Of a stretch of 59,922 bases of DNA, positions 1-8,214 are shown one piece after another. A program made the position numbers and the translations under genes. Each line of letters opens with the position of its first letter. The stretch's first letter is position 1. The stretch spans positions 1-59,922 of the forward strand of contig DATKSG010000018.1 of assembly GCA_035531775.1 (NCBI GenBank). Direction: 5' to 3'. This stretch comes from DATKSG01 sp035531775 (GTDB lineage Bacteria; Actinomycetota; Acidimicrobiia; Acidimicrobiales; UBA8190). Below the pieces are notes generated by a model that worked only from the letters and a program-made list of their open reading frames with translations, searched no databases and was not told the DNA's origin.

Positions 1-767
1 CACTCCACATCGTCGAACAATACGAAGAGGGCGTGCTGTTCCGGTTGGGCCGCGTCCGTGGTGTGAAGAAGCCGGGCCTGGTACGCATCGTCCCGGTGAT
101 CGACCGCCTGCGCCGGGTGTCACTGAGAATTGTCACCATGCCGATCCAGTCACAGGGCATCATCACGAAAGACAATGTGAGCGTGGATGTGTCGGCAGTG
201 GCGTACTACAAGATCGTCGATGCAACGAAGTCGGTTATCGCCATCGAGAGCGTCGTGGCTGCCATTGACCAGATCGCCCAGACCACACTGCGCAAGGTCG
301 TCGGCCAGCACACTCTGGACGAGACGTTGTCCGAGACTGACCGCATCAACGTGAACATCCGGGAGATACTCGACATTCAAACTGAGGATTGGGGTGTAGT
401 AGTGACCTTGGTTGAGCTCAAGGACATTCAGTTGCCCGACAGCATGAAGCGAGCCATGGCCCGACAGGCGGAAGCCGAGCGGGAGAAGAGGGCCAAGATC
501 ATCGCAGCCGAGGGCGAGGCGCTTGCCGCCGCCGCACTGGGCCAGGCGTCCGACACGATGATGGCGCACCCCCTGGCGTTGCAACTCCGCAACCTGCAGA
601 CCTTGGTGGAGATCGGGGTAGACAAGAACACGACCGTCGTGTTCCCAGCCCCTCTCATGAGCACCATCCAAGAGCTCGGAGCATTCTTGACCCGCGAGAC
701 ATTGGCCGTATCCGGAGTCCCGGTCTCCGAGGGGCTGGCCGCCACCAATGGGGTGACGTCAACATGA
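1..767 (+). CDS. SPFH/band 7 (stomatin/slipin-like) protein, 5' end outside window
   Basis: This is a membrane-associated scaffold protein of the stomatin/prohibitin (SPFH) family. The reading frame is open from base 3 and already reads a typical band-7 start (IVEQYEEGVLFRLGR), so the true start and the N-terminal membrane anchor lie before the window. Family hallmarks seen are QGIITKDNVSVDVSAV, a YYKIVD strand and an Ala/Glu-rich tail (QAEAEREKRAKIIAAEGEAL), which usually forms the oligomerising coiled coil. Slipins are thought to organise membrane microdomains and regulate membrane proteases. No NfeD-like partner is visible downstream; the next element is an insertion sequence, which may have cut an operon. 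Confidence 0.88.
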   Translation, partial: LHIVEQYEEGVLFRLGRVRGVKKPGLVRIVPVIDRLRRVSLRIVTMPIQSQGIITKDNVSVDVSAVAYYKIVDATKSVIAIESVVAAIDQIAQTTLRKVVGQHTLDETLSETDRINVNIREILDIQTEDWGVVVTLVELKDIQLPDSMKRAMARQAEAEREKRAKIIAAEGEALAAAALGQASDTMMAHPLALQLRNLQTLVEIGVDKNTTVVFPAPLMSTIQELGAFLTRETLAVSGVPVSEGLAATNGVTST

Positions 768-786
768 CCCAGGCCCGTCCAAAGTC

Positions 787-1035
787 ATGACATCGCGCGC
801 GGTGATCGAAGTGTCACCTGAAGGGGCGCGGCTCGCCACCCTTCTTGATCAGGACCACGCCCCGGAAACCAACGGGCGGATGGCTGTGTGCCGGCGATGC
901 GGCGCCCAGACGGAGGACGCACAGGGGAGTGCCCATCTTCCCCACGAACGACTTTTGACGCGCTCGAGCCACTGGCTCGACCTCCGCTCGCGGATACGAC
1001 GGGTCGATGCCACAGGTGATCCAACGGGTCAGTAA
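787..1035 (+). CDS. Small hypothetical protein with one CxxC knuckle
   Basis: An 82-residue open frame starts at an ATG 19 bases after the SPFH stop. It contains a single CRRCGAQ knuckle around residues 35-41 followed by a His/Arg-rich stretch, and ends just before the left end of the IS30 element. I do not recognise the family. The CxxC and the conserved-looking Trp-Leu-Asp-Leu stretch make it more protein-like than the opposite-strand frames, but no clear ribosome-binding site is visible. It may be real, or the remains of a longer gene cut by the insertion. Confidence 0.35.
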   Translation: MTSRAVIEVSPEGARLATLLDQDHAPETNGRMAVCRRCGAQTEDAQGSAHLPHERLLTRSSHWLDLRSRIRRVDATGDPTGQ

Positions 1036-1100
1036 GAGGCTTCGATGTCGGTTTTCGCCTCCGGCAGCGGACCTGCCCGATAATCGCTGTCCAAGAACCG

Positions 1101-2321
1101 GGGCGGATTCAAGGGATCCACGCACCACCTCGGCTGACAGCAAAAGCTGTCGCCGACCAGGAGGTGCGAGATGAATGTGTGGTTCTCAGCCGCTGAGCAA
1201 AGCGAGGTCTGGGACCGATACGAGGCCGGCGAGTACATGCGGCCCATCTCCAGGACCGTCGGGCGCTCACAATCGGCTGTCCGAGCCCTGATCGCCAAGA
1301 GCGGTGGTGTGCGGCCCCTGGCGCCAACCGAATGGTCCGACGCCCGCCCGTCGCTGGCCGAACGCGAGGAGATTTCCCGCGGCATCGCAGCGGGCGAGTC
1401 CGCTCACCAGATCGCCCACCGCCTCGGGCGCTCTCCGTCGACGATCTCGAGGAAGATCAAGGCCACCGGCGGCCGAGGCGCCTATCGGGCCTGCGAGGCG
1501 GAGTCGACGGCTCGCCTGCGCGCTCGTCGTCCCAAGCAAGCGAAGCTGGCGGCGTGCCAGCGGCTGCGTCGGGTGGTGGAGGCGAAGCTCGAAAAGCGAT
1601 GGTCTCCCCAGCAGATCGCAGGCTGGTTGCCGAGGGCATTCCCCGACGACTCGGAGATGCGCGTGAGCCACGAGACCATCTACATGTCGCTGTTCGTTCA
1701 GGGCCGTGGGGCGCTGCGCCACGAGCTCTTTCGCTGCCTGCGCCAGGGACGGGCCATGCGTCGGCCCAAGGGCGCTCGCCAGCCGACGGGCAAGGGAATC
1801 ATCAACGACATGGTCATGATCTCCGAGCGCCCCGCCGAGGTCGAAGACCGCGCCGTGCCGGGCCATTGGGAAGGCGACCTGATCCTGGGCAAAGGGACGC
1901 GGGCGATCGGTCGAGCGCTCCACCCGCTACCTGATGCTGGTCCGTCCGCCTGACGGCCATCGTGCTCCCGCAGTGCGCAAGGCACTGGCGAAGCGCATCA
2001 CAACGCTTCCCACCGAGTCGCGTCGCTCGATCACCTGGGACCAGGGCAAGGAGATGGCCGAGCACGTCCGTTTCAAGGTCGACACGGATATCCAAATCTA
2101 CTTCTGCGATCCTAAGAGCCCCCCCAGCGCGGCTCGAACGAGAACACCAACGGTCTGCTGCGCCAGTACTTGCCCAAAGGTAGCGAACTGTCCGTCTATT
2201 TTCAGGCTCAGCTCAACGCCGTCGCCAGGGGACTCAATGAACGTCCTCGACGAACGCTCGGCGGTCTGTCACCATCTGAGGCATTCGCCGAGGCCGTTGC
2301 GTTGGCTGGTTGAATCCGCAC
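1101..2321 (+). mobile_element. IS30-family insertion sequence, decayed
   Basis: The element is bounded by imperfect terminal inverted repeats. The left end carries gcggattcaa (1103-1112) and the right end its exact complement ttgaatccgc (2310-2319), the latter overlapping the transposase stop codon. The element is about 1.2 kb, the normal size for IS30. Its single gene has two frameshifts, so it is not expected to move unless helped in trans. It separates the SPFH gene from the phosphate-uptake genes. I did not identify a convincing target-site duplication. Confidence 0.75.
1171..2313 (+). pseudogene. IS30-family transposase, two frameshifts
   Basis: Three frames together encode one DDE transposase. 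Frame 1 (1171 to about 1910) carries the N-terminal helix-turn-helix regions (RLGRSPSTISRKIK) and the first catalytic Asp in GHWEGDLILG. After a lesion near 1910 the protein continues one frame over with VERSTRYLMLV and the second Asp in TWDQGKEM. A second lesion in a run of C near 2120 shifts to the last frame, with RGSNENTNGLLRQYLPKG (catalytic Glu) and the end ERPRRTLGGLSPSEAF. An AGGAGG-like site lies just before the ATG at 1171. All catalytic residues survive but not in one frame. Confidence 0.88.
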
Positions 2322-2400
2322 CCAATAATCACCAGCAGTTTGCCTGTAGTTTTCCTGCAGTTCGCGGCTTGTTTACCTAGCCTCGTTACTTTGGCCGTCC

Positions 2401-3291
2401 GTGGTCGATAGTGAGAGTTGCGAGAGTGGGGGTTGTCAGGGCGAGCGTCGGCTTGAGCCGTCATCGCTCAAGGTTTCTCAGTCCGGGCAGCCCTCTCCGA
2501 GCGCAGCGACCGGACGGGCACCCTCTGCCGTGGCGGACCGTCCCCTTCTGAGCGCCAGCGATGTCAGCATCGGCTTCGGGGCCAAGACCGTGATATCGGA
2601 CGTGTACCTCGACTTTCGACCCGGCACAATCACTGCTCTGATCGGACCGACGGGGTGTGGCAAGACCACCCTGCTGCGTTCCATGAACCGTATGAACGAC
2701 AAGGTCCGCGGCTACTGGCGTAAGGGGTCGGTCGAGTTTGAGGGGACCGACGTCTCGCATCATTCCACTGACCCATTGGAGCTGCGACGGAGGGTGGGCA
2801 TGGTCTTCCAGCGACCCAACCCGTTCCCGATGTCTATCCGCGACAACGTCGTAGCAGGCGTAAAGGCGCATCGCATGTTGCCCCGGCACCAGTTGCCCGA
2901 CGTCGCCGAGCGGTTCTTAAAGAGAGTGGGGCTGTGGGCGGCCGTGGCCGACAGGATGAACGACTCTCCATTCCGCTTATCCGGTGGTCAGCAGCAGTTG
3001 TTGTGCCTGGCCCGGGCGCTCGCTGTTGAGCCAGACGTCCTCCTGCTCGATGAGCCGACCTCCTCGCTCGACCCAGGTACCACCGAACTCGTCGAGGAGT
3101 TGCTTCGCGAGCTCGCTCCCCATCTCACGATGGTGATCGTCACCCACAACCTGGCCCAGGCCCGCCGCGTCGCCGGTTTCACTGCCTTCCTTTACAACGG
3201 GCGGTTGGTGGAGGCCGGCGCCACGCAGCAGATCTTCGATTCTCCCACCGAGCCCGAGACGGTCAGCTACGTGAGCGGGAGGTTTGGATGA
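2401..3291 (+). CDS. pstB: Phosphate ABC transporter ATP-binding protein (PstB family)
   Basis: This is the cytoplasmic ATPase that powers phosphate import with the PstC/PstA channel. Visible motifs are Walker A GPTGCGKTT, the PstB-typical stretch ELRRRVGMVFQRPNPFPMSI, the signature LSGGQQQ, Walker B LLLDEPTSSLD and the switch His in VTHN. The end reads YVSGRFG, the usual PstB terminus. The 296-residue frame has about 45 extra low-complexity residues before the domain, so the real start may be a later GTG. It lies ahead of pstS, whereas pstB usually closes the operon after pstA; a pstB fragment is found in that usual place (6779-6946). Confidence 0.9.
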   Translation: MVDSESCESGGCQGERRLEPSSLKVSQSGQPSPSAATGRAPSAVADRPLLSASDVSIGFGAKTVISDVYLDFRPGTITALIGPTGCGKTTLLRSMNRMNDKVRGYWRKGSVEFEGTDVSHHSTDPLELRRRVGMVFQRPNPFPMSIRDNVVAGVKAHRMLPRHQLPDVAERFLKRVGLWAAVADRMNDSPFRLSGGQQQLLCLARALAVEPDVLLLDEPTSSLDPGTTELVEELLRELAPHLTMVIVTHNLAQARRVAGFTAFLYNGRLVEAGATQQIFDSPTEPETVSYVSGRFG

Positions 3292-3381
3292 TCGCATGAT
3301 GGCGCCATGCGTGCTCGGCCGCACTTTAATGCTCACAGTTTCCGCTTGAATCCCCTTACAACCTGGAGGAGCTTCCTACCT

Positions 3382-4599
3382 ATGTCACCGCGCCTGTCCA
3401 TGTCGTTCAACAAGGATTGGAGCCGAGACTTGATTGCGCCCAAGAGCGTAGGCGGGGCGGGCGCCGTCCTCGCGCTATGCGTATCGGCATTGCTGCTGGC
3501 CGCCTGCAGCTCAACGAGCTCCTCCACCACCGCTACCACGTCCAAGAGCACTGCTACGACAGCGGCAACCGCCACCGGCTTGCAGAGCCTGGAGACCGCT
3601 CCCACGTCGAATATCTCTCTCACCGAGACGGGCTCCACTCTCCTGTACCCGCTCTTCAACCTGTGGGCCCCGTACTACAACCACGAGCACCCGAACATCG
3701 CCATCACCACCGCCGGTACGGGCTCAGGGACGGGCATCGCCCAGGCGGCGGCCGGCACCGTAAACATCGGCGCCTCCGACGCCTACCTCTCCTCCGGGCA
3801 GGTGGCTAAGACCCCTGGTCTGGAGAATGTCCCGCTCGCCATCTCGGCGCAAATGGTCAATTACAACATCCCCGGATTCACCGGCACTCTGAAACTCAAC
3901 GGCAAGGTGCTCTCGGCCATCTATCAGGGCACGATCACCACCTGGAACGACCCACAGATCACCGCTGTCAACCCCGGCGTCACCATTCCTGCAGTGAAGA
4001 TCGTCCCCGTTCACCGCTCCGACGGGAGTGGTGACACGTTCATCTTCACCACGTACCTGTCGGATCAAGATCCCAGCGGCTGGGGACAGAAGATCTCCTA
4101 CGGCACCACGGTCGCTTTCCCGGCCATCGCGGGCGCGCTGGGTGAGAACGGGAACGGCGGCATGGTGAGCGGGTGCGGAGCGACGCCTGGCTGTGTCGCC
4201 TACATCGGCGTGAGTTTCCGGAACCAGACCTCAGCGGCGCACCTGGGTGAGGCCGAGCTTGAGAACGGCTCGGGCAACTACGAGGCGCTCACCAGTCAGA
4301 CGGTGGCTGCGGAGGCGTCCAGCTTCGCCGCCACGACCCCCGCCTCGGGTGCAATCTCGCTGGTCGACGGCAAGAACGCCTCCACTGGGTACCCGATCAT
4401 CAACTACGAGTACGCCATCGTGAACACCACCCAACCAAACGCGGACACTGCCACCGCGGTAAAGGCCCTCCTGGCGTGGGCGATGGACCCGAGCTCTGCC
4501 GGTGGGTCGTCCCCGGCCTTCCTGAACCAGGTCAATTTCGAGGCGCTTCCGACCTCTGCGATCAACGTGGCGGTCGCGCTACTCAACAAGATCCAGTGA
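3382..4599 (+). CDS. pstS: Phosphate-binding lipoprotein PstS
   Basis: This is the extracytoplasmic phosphate receptor of the Pst importer. The chosen ATG is preceded by GGAGG at 3365-3369; an in-frame ATG at 3307 lacks such a site. The protein has a basic N-terminus, a hydrophobic stretch and a lipobox LLLAACSS, so it should be lipid-anchored at the Cys, followed by a Ser/Thr linker. Phosphate-binding elements typical of PstS are present: ETGSTLLYPLFNLW, TTAGTGSGTGIAQA, INIGASDAYL-like sequence and the HRSDGSGDTFIFT loop. It heads pstC and pstA with a 24-base gap to the next gene. Confidence 0.94.
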   Translation: MSPRLSMSFNKDWSRDLIAPKSVGGAGAVLALCVSALLLAACSSTSSSTTATTSKSTATTAATATGLQSLETAPTSNISLTETGSTLLYPLFNLWAPYYNHEHPNIAITTAGTGSGTGIAQAAAGTVNIGASDAYLSSGQVAKTPGLENVPLAISAQMVNYNIPGFTGTLKLNGKVLSAIYQGTITTWNDPQITAVNPGVTIPAVKIVPVHRSDGSGDTFIFTTYLSDQDPSGWGQKISYGTTVAFPAIAGALGENGNGGMVSGCGATPGCVAYIGVSFRNQTSAAHLGEAELENGSGNYEALTSQTVAAEASSFAATTPASGAISLVDGKNASTGYPIINYEYAIVNTTQPNADTATAVKALLAWAMDPSSAGGSSPAFLNQVNFEALPTSAINVAVALLNKIQ

Positions 4600-4623
4600 G
4601 TCGCAAAACGAGGGGCAAGCACC

Positions 4624-5850
4624 GTGCTCGAACCTGCCGAACCTGGGCACCCTGAGTTCGTAAGAGCCACGCGCCCGCTCGTGGCAGCGGCCTCCCCTGC
4701 GTCGTTCGCAGTCATGATGTCGCCATCGGTGCACGCCGAGGGAGCGCCGGGAACAGCCGGCGGTGGAGCGGGCACCGGGGGCGGAGGAAGCGGGGAGGGA
4801 GGGTCCTCCGGGGTACCCCCGCAGCACCCGAAGGGAGCCGGGGGCCTGCGTGCCTGGGCCTCGGGCGAGCGCGTGATCCGAGAGGTGTTGCGCGTCGTGG
4901 CCTTCATCCCGCTCGTGGCGTTGGTCATCTTGGTGGTGATCTTGGTAGTTAAGGCGCTCCCGGCGATCCGCTTCAACGGCTTGGGTTTCTTGACGCACAA
5001 CCCGTGGCGGCCCGGCAACTTTTACGCAAACCCGGTCACCACCAAGGGCGTGCCGCATCCGCCCGCCGCGAGCTACGGGGCGCTGCCGCTCATCACGGGG
5101 ACGCTCGAGTCCTCGCTCGTCGCTATGGTGATCGCGATGCCGGTGGGGGTCGGCACGGCGATCCTCGTGGTAGAGAAGCTGCCCGTCAGGTTGTCGTCGG
5201 CGGTGGGGTTCTGCCTCGAGGTGCTCGTGGGTATCCCGAGTGTCGTCTACGGCCTGTGGGGCGCGCTCACCTTTGGCCCCTTCCTCGCCCGCGATATCTC
5301 ACCCTTTATCTCCGACCACATTCCCGACGTGCCCGTCCTGAGCTTTTTCAAGGGACCGGTGGGCGCGGGGGAGGGACTCTTCACCTCGGGGGTGGTGCTC
5401 GCGATCATGATCCTTCCGATCGTCGCGGCGACCACGCGGGACCTGCTGCGCCAGGTGCCGCGTCAGACCGTGGAAGGAGCCCTCGCCCTGGGAATGACCG
5501 ACAGCGAAGCCATGCATAACGTGTCTTTCCCCTGGGTGCGTTCCGGGGTGATAGGTGCCTCGGTGCTGGGCCTCGGAAGGGCGCTCGGGGAGACCATGGC
5601 CATTGCCATGGTGTCGGGCACCGTGCTCGGCGCCAACGCGCACGACTTCTACTCGACCATGACGACTATCGCTGCGACCATCGTCTCGCAACTTGACTCG
5701 GCGCTCACCGACTCTACCGGACTCGCCGTGCGTACTCTCGCCGAGGCGGCGCTGGTACTGCTGCTGATAACGCTCGTGGTGAACGTCCTCGCCAGACTGC
5801 TCGTCCGTCGGGTGTCCACCACGGCGCTTCCGGTGGGGCGGGGAATATGA
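4624..5850 (+). CDS. pstC: Phosphate ABC transporter permease PstC
   Basis: This is one of the two channel-forming subunits of the phosphate importer. It starts at a GTG and has an unusually long N-terminal region of about 80 residues rich in Gly/Ser/Pro before the first membrane helix (VVAFIPLVALVILVVILVV). The permease domain follows, with the family motifs IPSVVYGLWGAL and the EAA-type loop EGALALGMTDSEAMHNV, and GLGRALGETMAIAMV near the end. The glycine-rich cytoplasmic extension is longer than in most PstC proteins. The stop overlaps the pstA start by 4 bp (ATGA). Confidence 0.93.
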   Translation: MLEPAEPGHPEFVRATRPLVAAASPASFAVMMSPSVHAEGAPGTAGGGAGTGGGGSGEGGSSGVPPQHPKGAGGLRAWASGERVIREVLRVVAFIPLVALVILVVILVVKALPAIRFNGLGFLTHNPWRPGNFYANPVTTKGVPHPPAASYGALPLITGTLESSLVAMVIAMPVGVGTAILVVEKLPVRLSSAVGFCLEVLVGIPSVVYGLWGALTFGPFLARDISPFISDHIPDVPVLSFFKGPVGAGEGLFTSGVVLAIMILPIVAATTRDLLRQVPRQTVEGALALGMTDSEAMHNVSFPWVRSGVIGASVLGLGRALGETMAIAMVSGTVLGANAHDFYSTMTTIAATIVSQLDSALTDSTGLAVRTLAEAALVLLLITLVVNVLARLLVRRVSTTALPVGRGI

Positions 5851-6782
5851 CGGTGGTTGCGGCAGGTCGGGAAACCACCGGACACGGTGGTCGGCCGGCA
5901 GATAGGGCGCGCCTCCGGCGACGCCGTGCCACCAATCGGCTTCTCTGGGGTTCTTGCGGTGTGGCACTGGCCTTGGTGGTGATCCCGGTCGTTTGGATCG
6001 TGGCGGGGGTGGCCTCACAGGCCCTTGCTCACTGGCACTGGAGCGTCCTAACGACGACCACCGTGGGTCAAAACGGTGGCCTGGCAAATGCCATCGTTGG
6101 TACCCTCGTGATCGTCGTTCTCGTTGCCATCGTGGCGGGTGCCATCGGCGTCGGTGGGGCCGTCTACCTGGCGGAGTTCACCTCGGAGGGGCGGGGTTCC
6201 TTCCTACGTGGGGCGTCGGAGGTCCTCTCGGGTATCCCGTCGATCGTGCTCGGCTACGTCGGCTATATCACCTTGGTCGTCGCCTTCCACTGGGGATTCT
6301 CGCTGGCCGCAGCGCTCGTGGTCCTCTCGGTGATGGTGCTGCCTTACATCGTGAAGTCGACCGAGGTGGCGCTGCGTCAGGTTCCGACCAACTACCGCGA
6401 GGGGGCGGAAGCGCTCGGCATGCGAAGCGGCTACGCCCTGCGCAAGCTAGTGATCAGACCGGCCTTGCCCGGGATCGCCACCGGGCTCATCTTGGCACTG
6501 GCGATCGCCCTCGGGGAGACCGCCCCTCTCCTCTTCACAGCCGGGTGGAGCGATCACTTCCCGACAGCCCACCTGACTCACGCCTCGATCGGATACCTGC
6601 CCTACGTCGTCTACGAGTTCTACAACCAACCCTACGCGTCATCCCAAAGGCTCTCCCACCTCGCAGCCCTCCTCTTGATCGTGTTCGTCCTGTTCCTGAT
6701 CGTAGCGGCGCGGTTGATCGTGTCACTGACCCAGAACAACGCCCCGGACCGCCCGCAGCGCCCCAGCCGAGCAGCGAAATGA
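5847..6782 (+). CDS. pstA: Phosphate ABC transporter permease PstA
   Basis: This is the second channel subunit, partner of PstC. It starts by an ATGA overlap with the pstC stop. The 311-residue protein has six predicted helices, the permease core with SGIPSIVLGYVGY and the EAA loop NYREGAEALGMRSGYALRKL, then LALAIALGETAPLLFTAG. The charged C-terminal tail is cytoplasmic. Its own stop codon overlaps the ATG of a short pstB remnant in another ATGA junction, showing that a pstB gene was once translationally coupled here. Confidence 0.93.
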   Translation: MTVVAAGRETTGHGGRPADRARLRRRRATNRLLWGSCGVALALVVIPVVWIVAGVASQALAHWHWSVLTTTTVGQNGGLANAIVGTLVIVVLVAIVAGAIGVGGAVYLAEFTSEGRGSFLRGASEVLSGIPSIVLGYVGYITLVVAFHWGFSLAAALVVLSVMVLPYIVKSTEVALRQVPTNYREGAEALGMRSGYALRKLVIRPALPGIATGLILALAIALGETAPLLFTAGWSDHFPTAHLTHASIGYLPYVVYEFYNQPYASSQRLSHLAALLLIVFVLFLIVAARLIVSLTQNNAPDRPQRPSRAAK

Positions 6783-6946
6783 GCAGCACGTCGGACGCCA
6801 TTGTGCGAGATGCGTCCCACCAGTGCGCCTTTCTGCTGATGGGCGGAGGCAGGTCAGGTCAGGTGATCGAGGTTGGTCCGATCGCGAAGCAGTTCCGCGA
6901 ACCCTCCCACGGGCGCACCGACGACGTGAATGGCCGAGTCGGTTGA
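6779..6946 (+). pseudogene. Remnant of a second pstB (internal deletion)
   Basis: A 55-residue frame starts in the ATGA overlap with the pstA stop. About a dozen residues look like the variable N-terminus of a PstB. They are joined directly to the C-terminal end of a PstB ATPase: CAFLLMGGG, VIEVGPIAKQF, then a version of the family end (DDVNGRVG, compare YVSGRFG). Walker A, signature and Walker B are all missing, so it cannot hydrolyse ATP. The start position is exactly where the canonical pstSCAB order puts pstB. I read it as an in-frame internal deletion of the original gene. Confidence 0.75.
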
Positions 6947-7044
6947 TCGGAAGACTCAAGCGGAGGATGGCGTCACAAGAGGCTCCTGCGTTTGCGGCTT
7001 AAGGCACCCGAGAAACCCGTGGTCCTCGTGAACCTGAGCGCGCC

Positions 7045-7305
7045 TCAAGCTGTTCCTGAGCACGTAAGCGGCGCAGGAGCCGATCGACGGGTGCCTTCGG
7101 TCTGGGTTTCATAGAGACTCAGTTGTCTGTGAAGGCACTGCATCTCATGCTGCGCTCTGACGGTAGTAGATGCCTCGAACTCTGCCAGCGGGATCTTGCC
7201 GATCTCGTTGTGGATTCGGCGGTGGTTGAACCAGTCGACGTAGGCGAGGGTGGCCCAGTCGACGTCCTCGACCCCCTTCCACGGGCCTTCGTGGAAGAGG
7301 TCACA
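7045..7305 (-). pseudogene. IS3-family transposase C-terminal fragment
   Basis: On the minus strand a frame reads FHEGPWKGVEDVDWATLAYVDWFNHRRIHNEIGKIPLAEFE. This matches the conserved C-terminal end of IS3-type integrase cores (the block after the catalytic Glu, of the DWFNxRRxH type). Upstream of it an in-frame stop interrupts the sequence near 7305, and downstream it runs on through unrelated residues to a TGA at 7045. Only about 60 recognisable residues remain, with no catalytic triad, so it is a dead scrap. No terminal repeats could be assigned. Confidence 0.7.
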
Positions 7306-7518
7306 GGTCCTTTCTGAGTTCCCGCTGATGTTACGCCGTATTGGTCTGTAATGCCCAAAACGCGTCTTTCTCGCGTCTCGCGCGTCTTTTTCGCGTCCTT
7401 GGCAGGCCGTCGAGTCGCCCTCACCGGGCGCCCCCGAAAGCGCGGTCGAGGAGACGGTTGACGACGAGGTCGAGGAAGTTCGATTTCCGCCACCTCCACG
7501 AAGACCCTGTATCGAGCC

Positions 7519-8214
7519 TCAATCCGGGCTCTTGGCATCCGGGGGCACCAGGCGGTAGCCGGCGCCCCGAACGGTCTGCACGAGCGGTGTGAGCACCCCG
7601 ACATTCAATTTCCGCCGGAGATACCCAACGTAGACGTCGACGACATTGCTGCCGGGATCGAAATTGTATTCCCACACGTGGTTCAGGATCTGCGTTCGGG
7701 ACAGCACCTGGTGGGGGTTGCGCATGAACAACTCGAGAAGGGCCCATTCACGCGGGGCAAGATCGATCCTGTGCCCTTCGCGCCAGGCCACCTTGGCCAT
7801 GAGGTCGAGACGAAGATCTCCGACCACGAGTTGGGTGGTGCTTATCTGTGAGGCGGTTCGTAATGCGGCCCGGATACGGGCCAAGAGCTCCTCGAAGACA
7901 AACGGCTTGGTCACGTAGTCAGTTGCCCCGCCGTCGAGACCGCGCACCTTGTCCGCCATTTCGTCGCTGGCTGTAAGGATGATGACCGGCACGCCCACAC
8001 CTCGGTCACGCCAACTTCGCAAGACGTCCAGTCCGCTCCTGCCCGGCAAGGAGAGGTCGAGGAGCACGATGTCAAGGTCGTCTCCTAGCTCGGCGGACAC
8101 ATTCTGGGCCTCTTCCCCGCTGGAGGCGACCACCACCGCATAACCCTCGGCCTTCAATCCCTTGGCCAAGAATGTCGCGATACCGGTGTCATCTTCGACG
8201 ATGAGGACGTTCAT
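7519..8214 (-). CDS. OmpR-family response regulator
   Basis: This 232-residue regulator has an N-terminal receiver domain (VLIVEDD, phospho-acceptor Asp53 in LLDLSLPG, TAS and the Lys in VTKPF). Its C-terminal winged-helix DNA-binding domain shows LAPREWALLELF, VLSRTQILNHVW, VVDVYVGYLRRKL and the end VQTVRGAGYRLV. The start chosen is the ATG that overlaps the kinase stop by 4 bp (ATGA), which drops 23 residues of poor coding quality from the longest frame. It is the last gene of the minus-strand redox cluster and is presumably phosphorylated by the adjoining kinase. Confidence 0.93.
   Translation of the reverse strand: MNVLIVEDDTGIATFLAKGLKAEGYAVVVASSGEEAQNVSAELGDDLDIVLLDLSLPGRSGLDVLRSWRDRGVGVPVIILTASDEMADKVRGLDGGATDYVTKPFVFEELLARIRAALRTASQISTTQLVVGDLRLDLMAKVAWREGHRIDLAPREWALLELFMRNPHQVLSRTQILNHVWEYNFDPGSNVVDVYVGYLRRKLNVGVLTPLVQTVRGAGYRLVPPDAKSPD

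Noticed and set aside
5954..6946. Long plus-strand frame of 330 codons overlapping pstA
   Set aside because: The first part is pstA read in another frame (Arg/Gly-rich, no family). Only the last 55 codons, from the ATGA overlap at 6779, match PstB.
7341..7518. Repeated cgcgtctt-like strings near the end of the response-regulator gene
   Set aside because: Copies are short and irregular in spacing, with no hairpin or array structure; nothing CRISPR-like.
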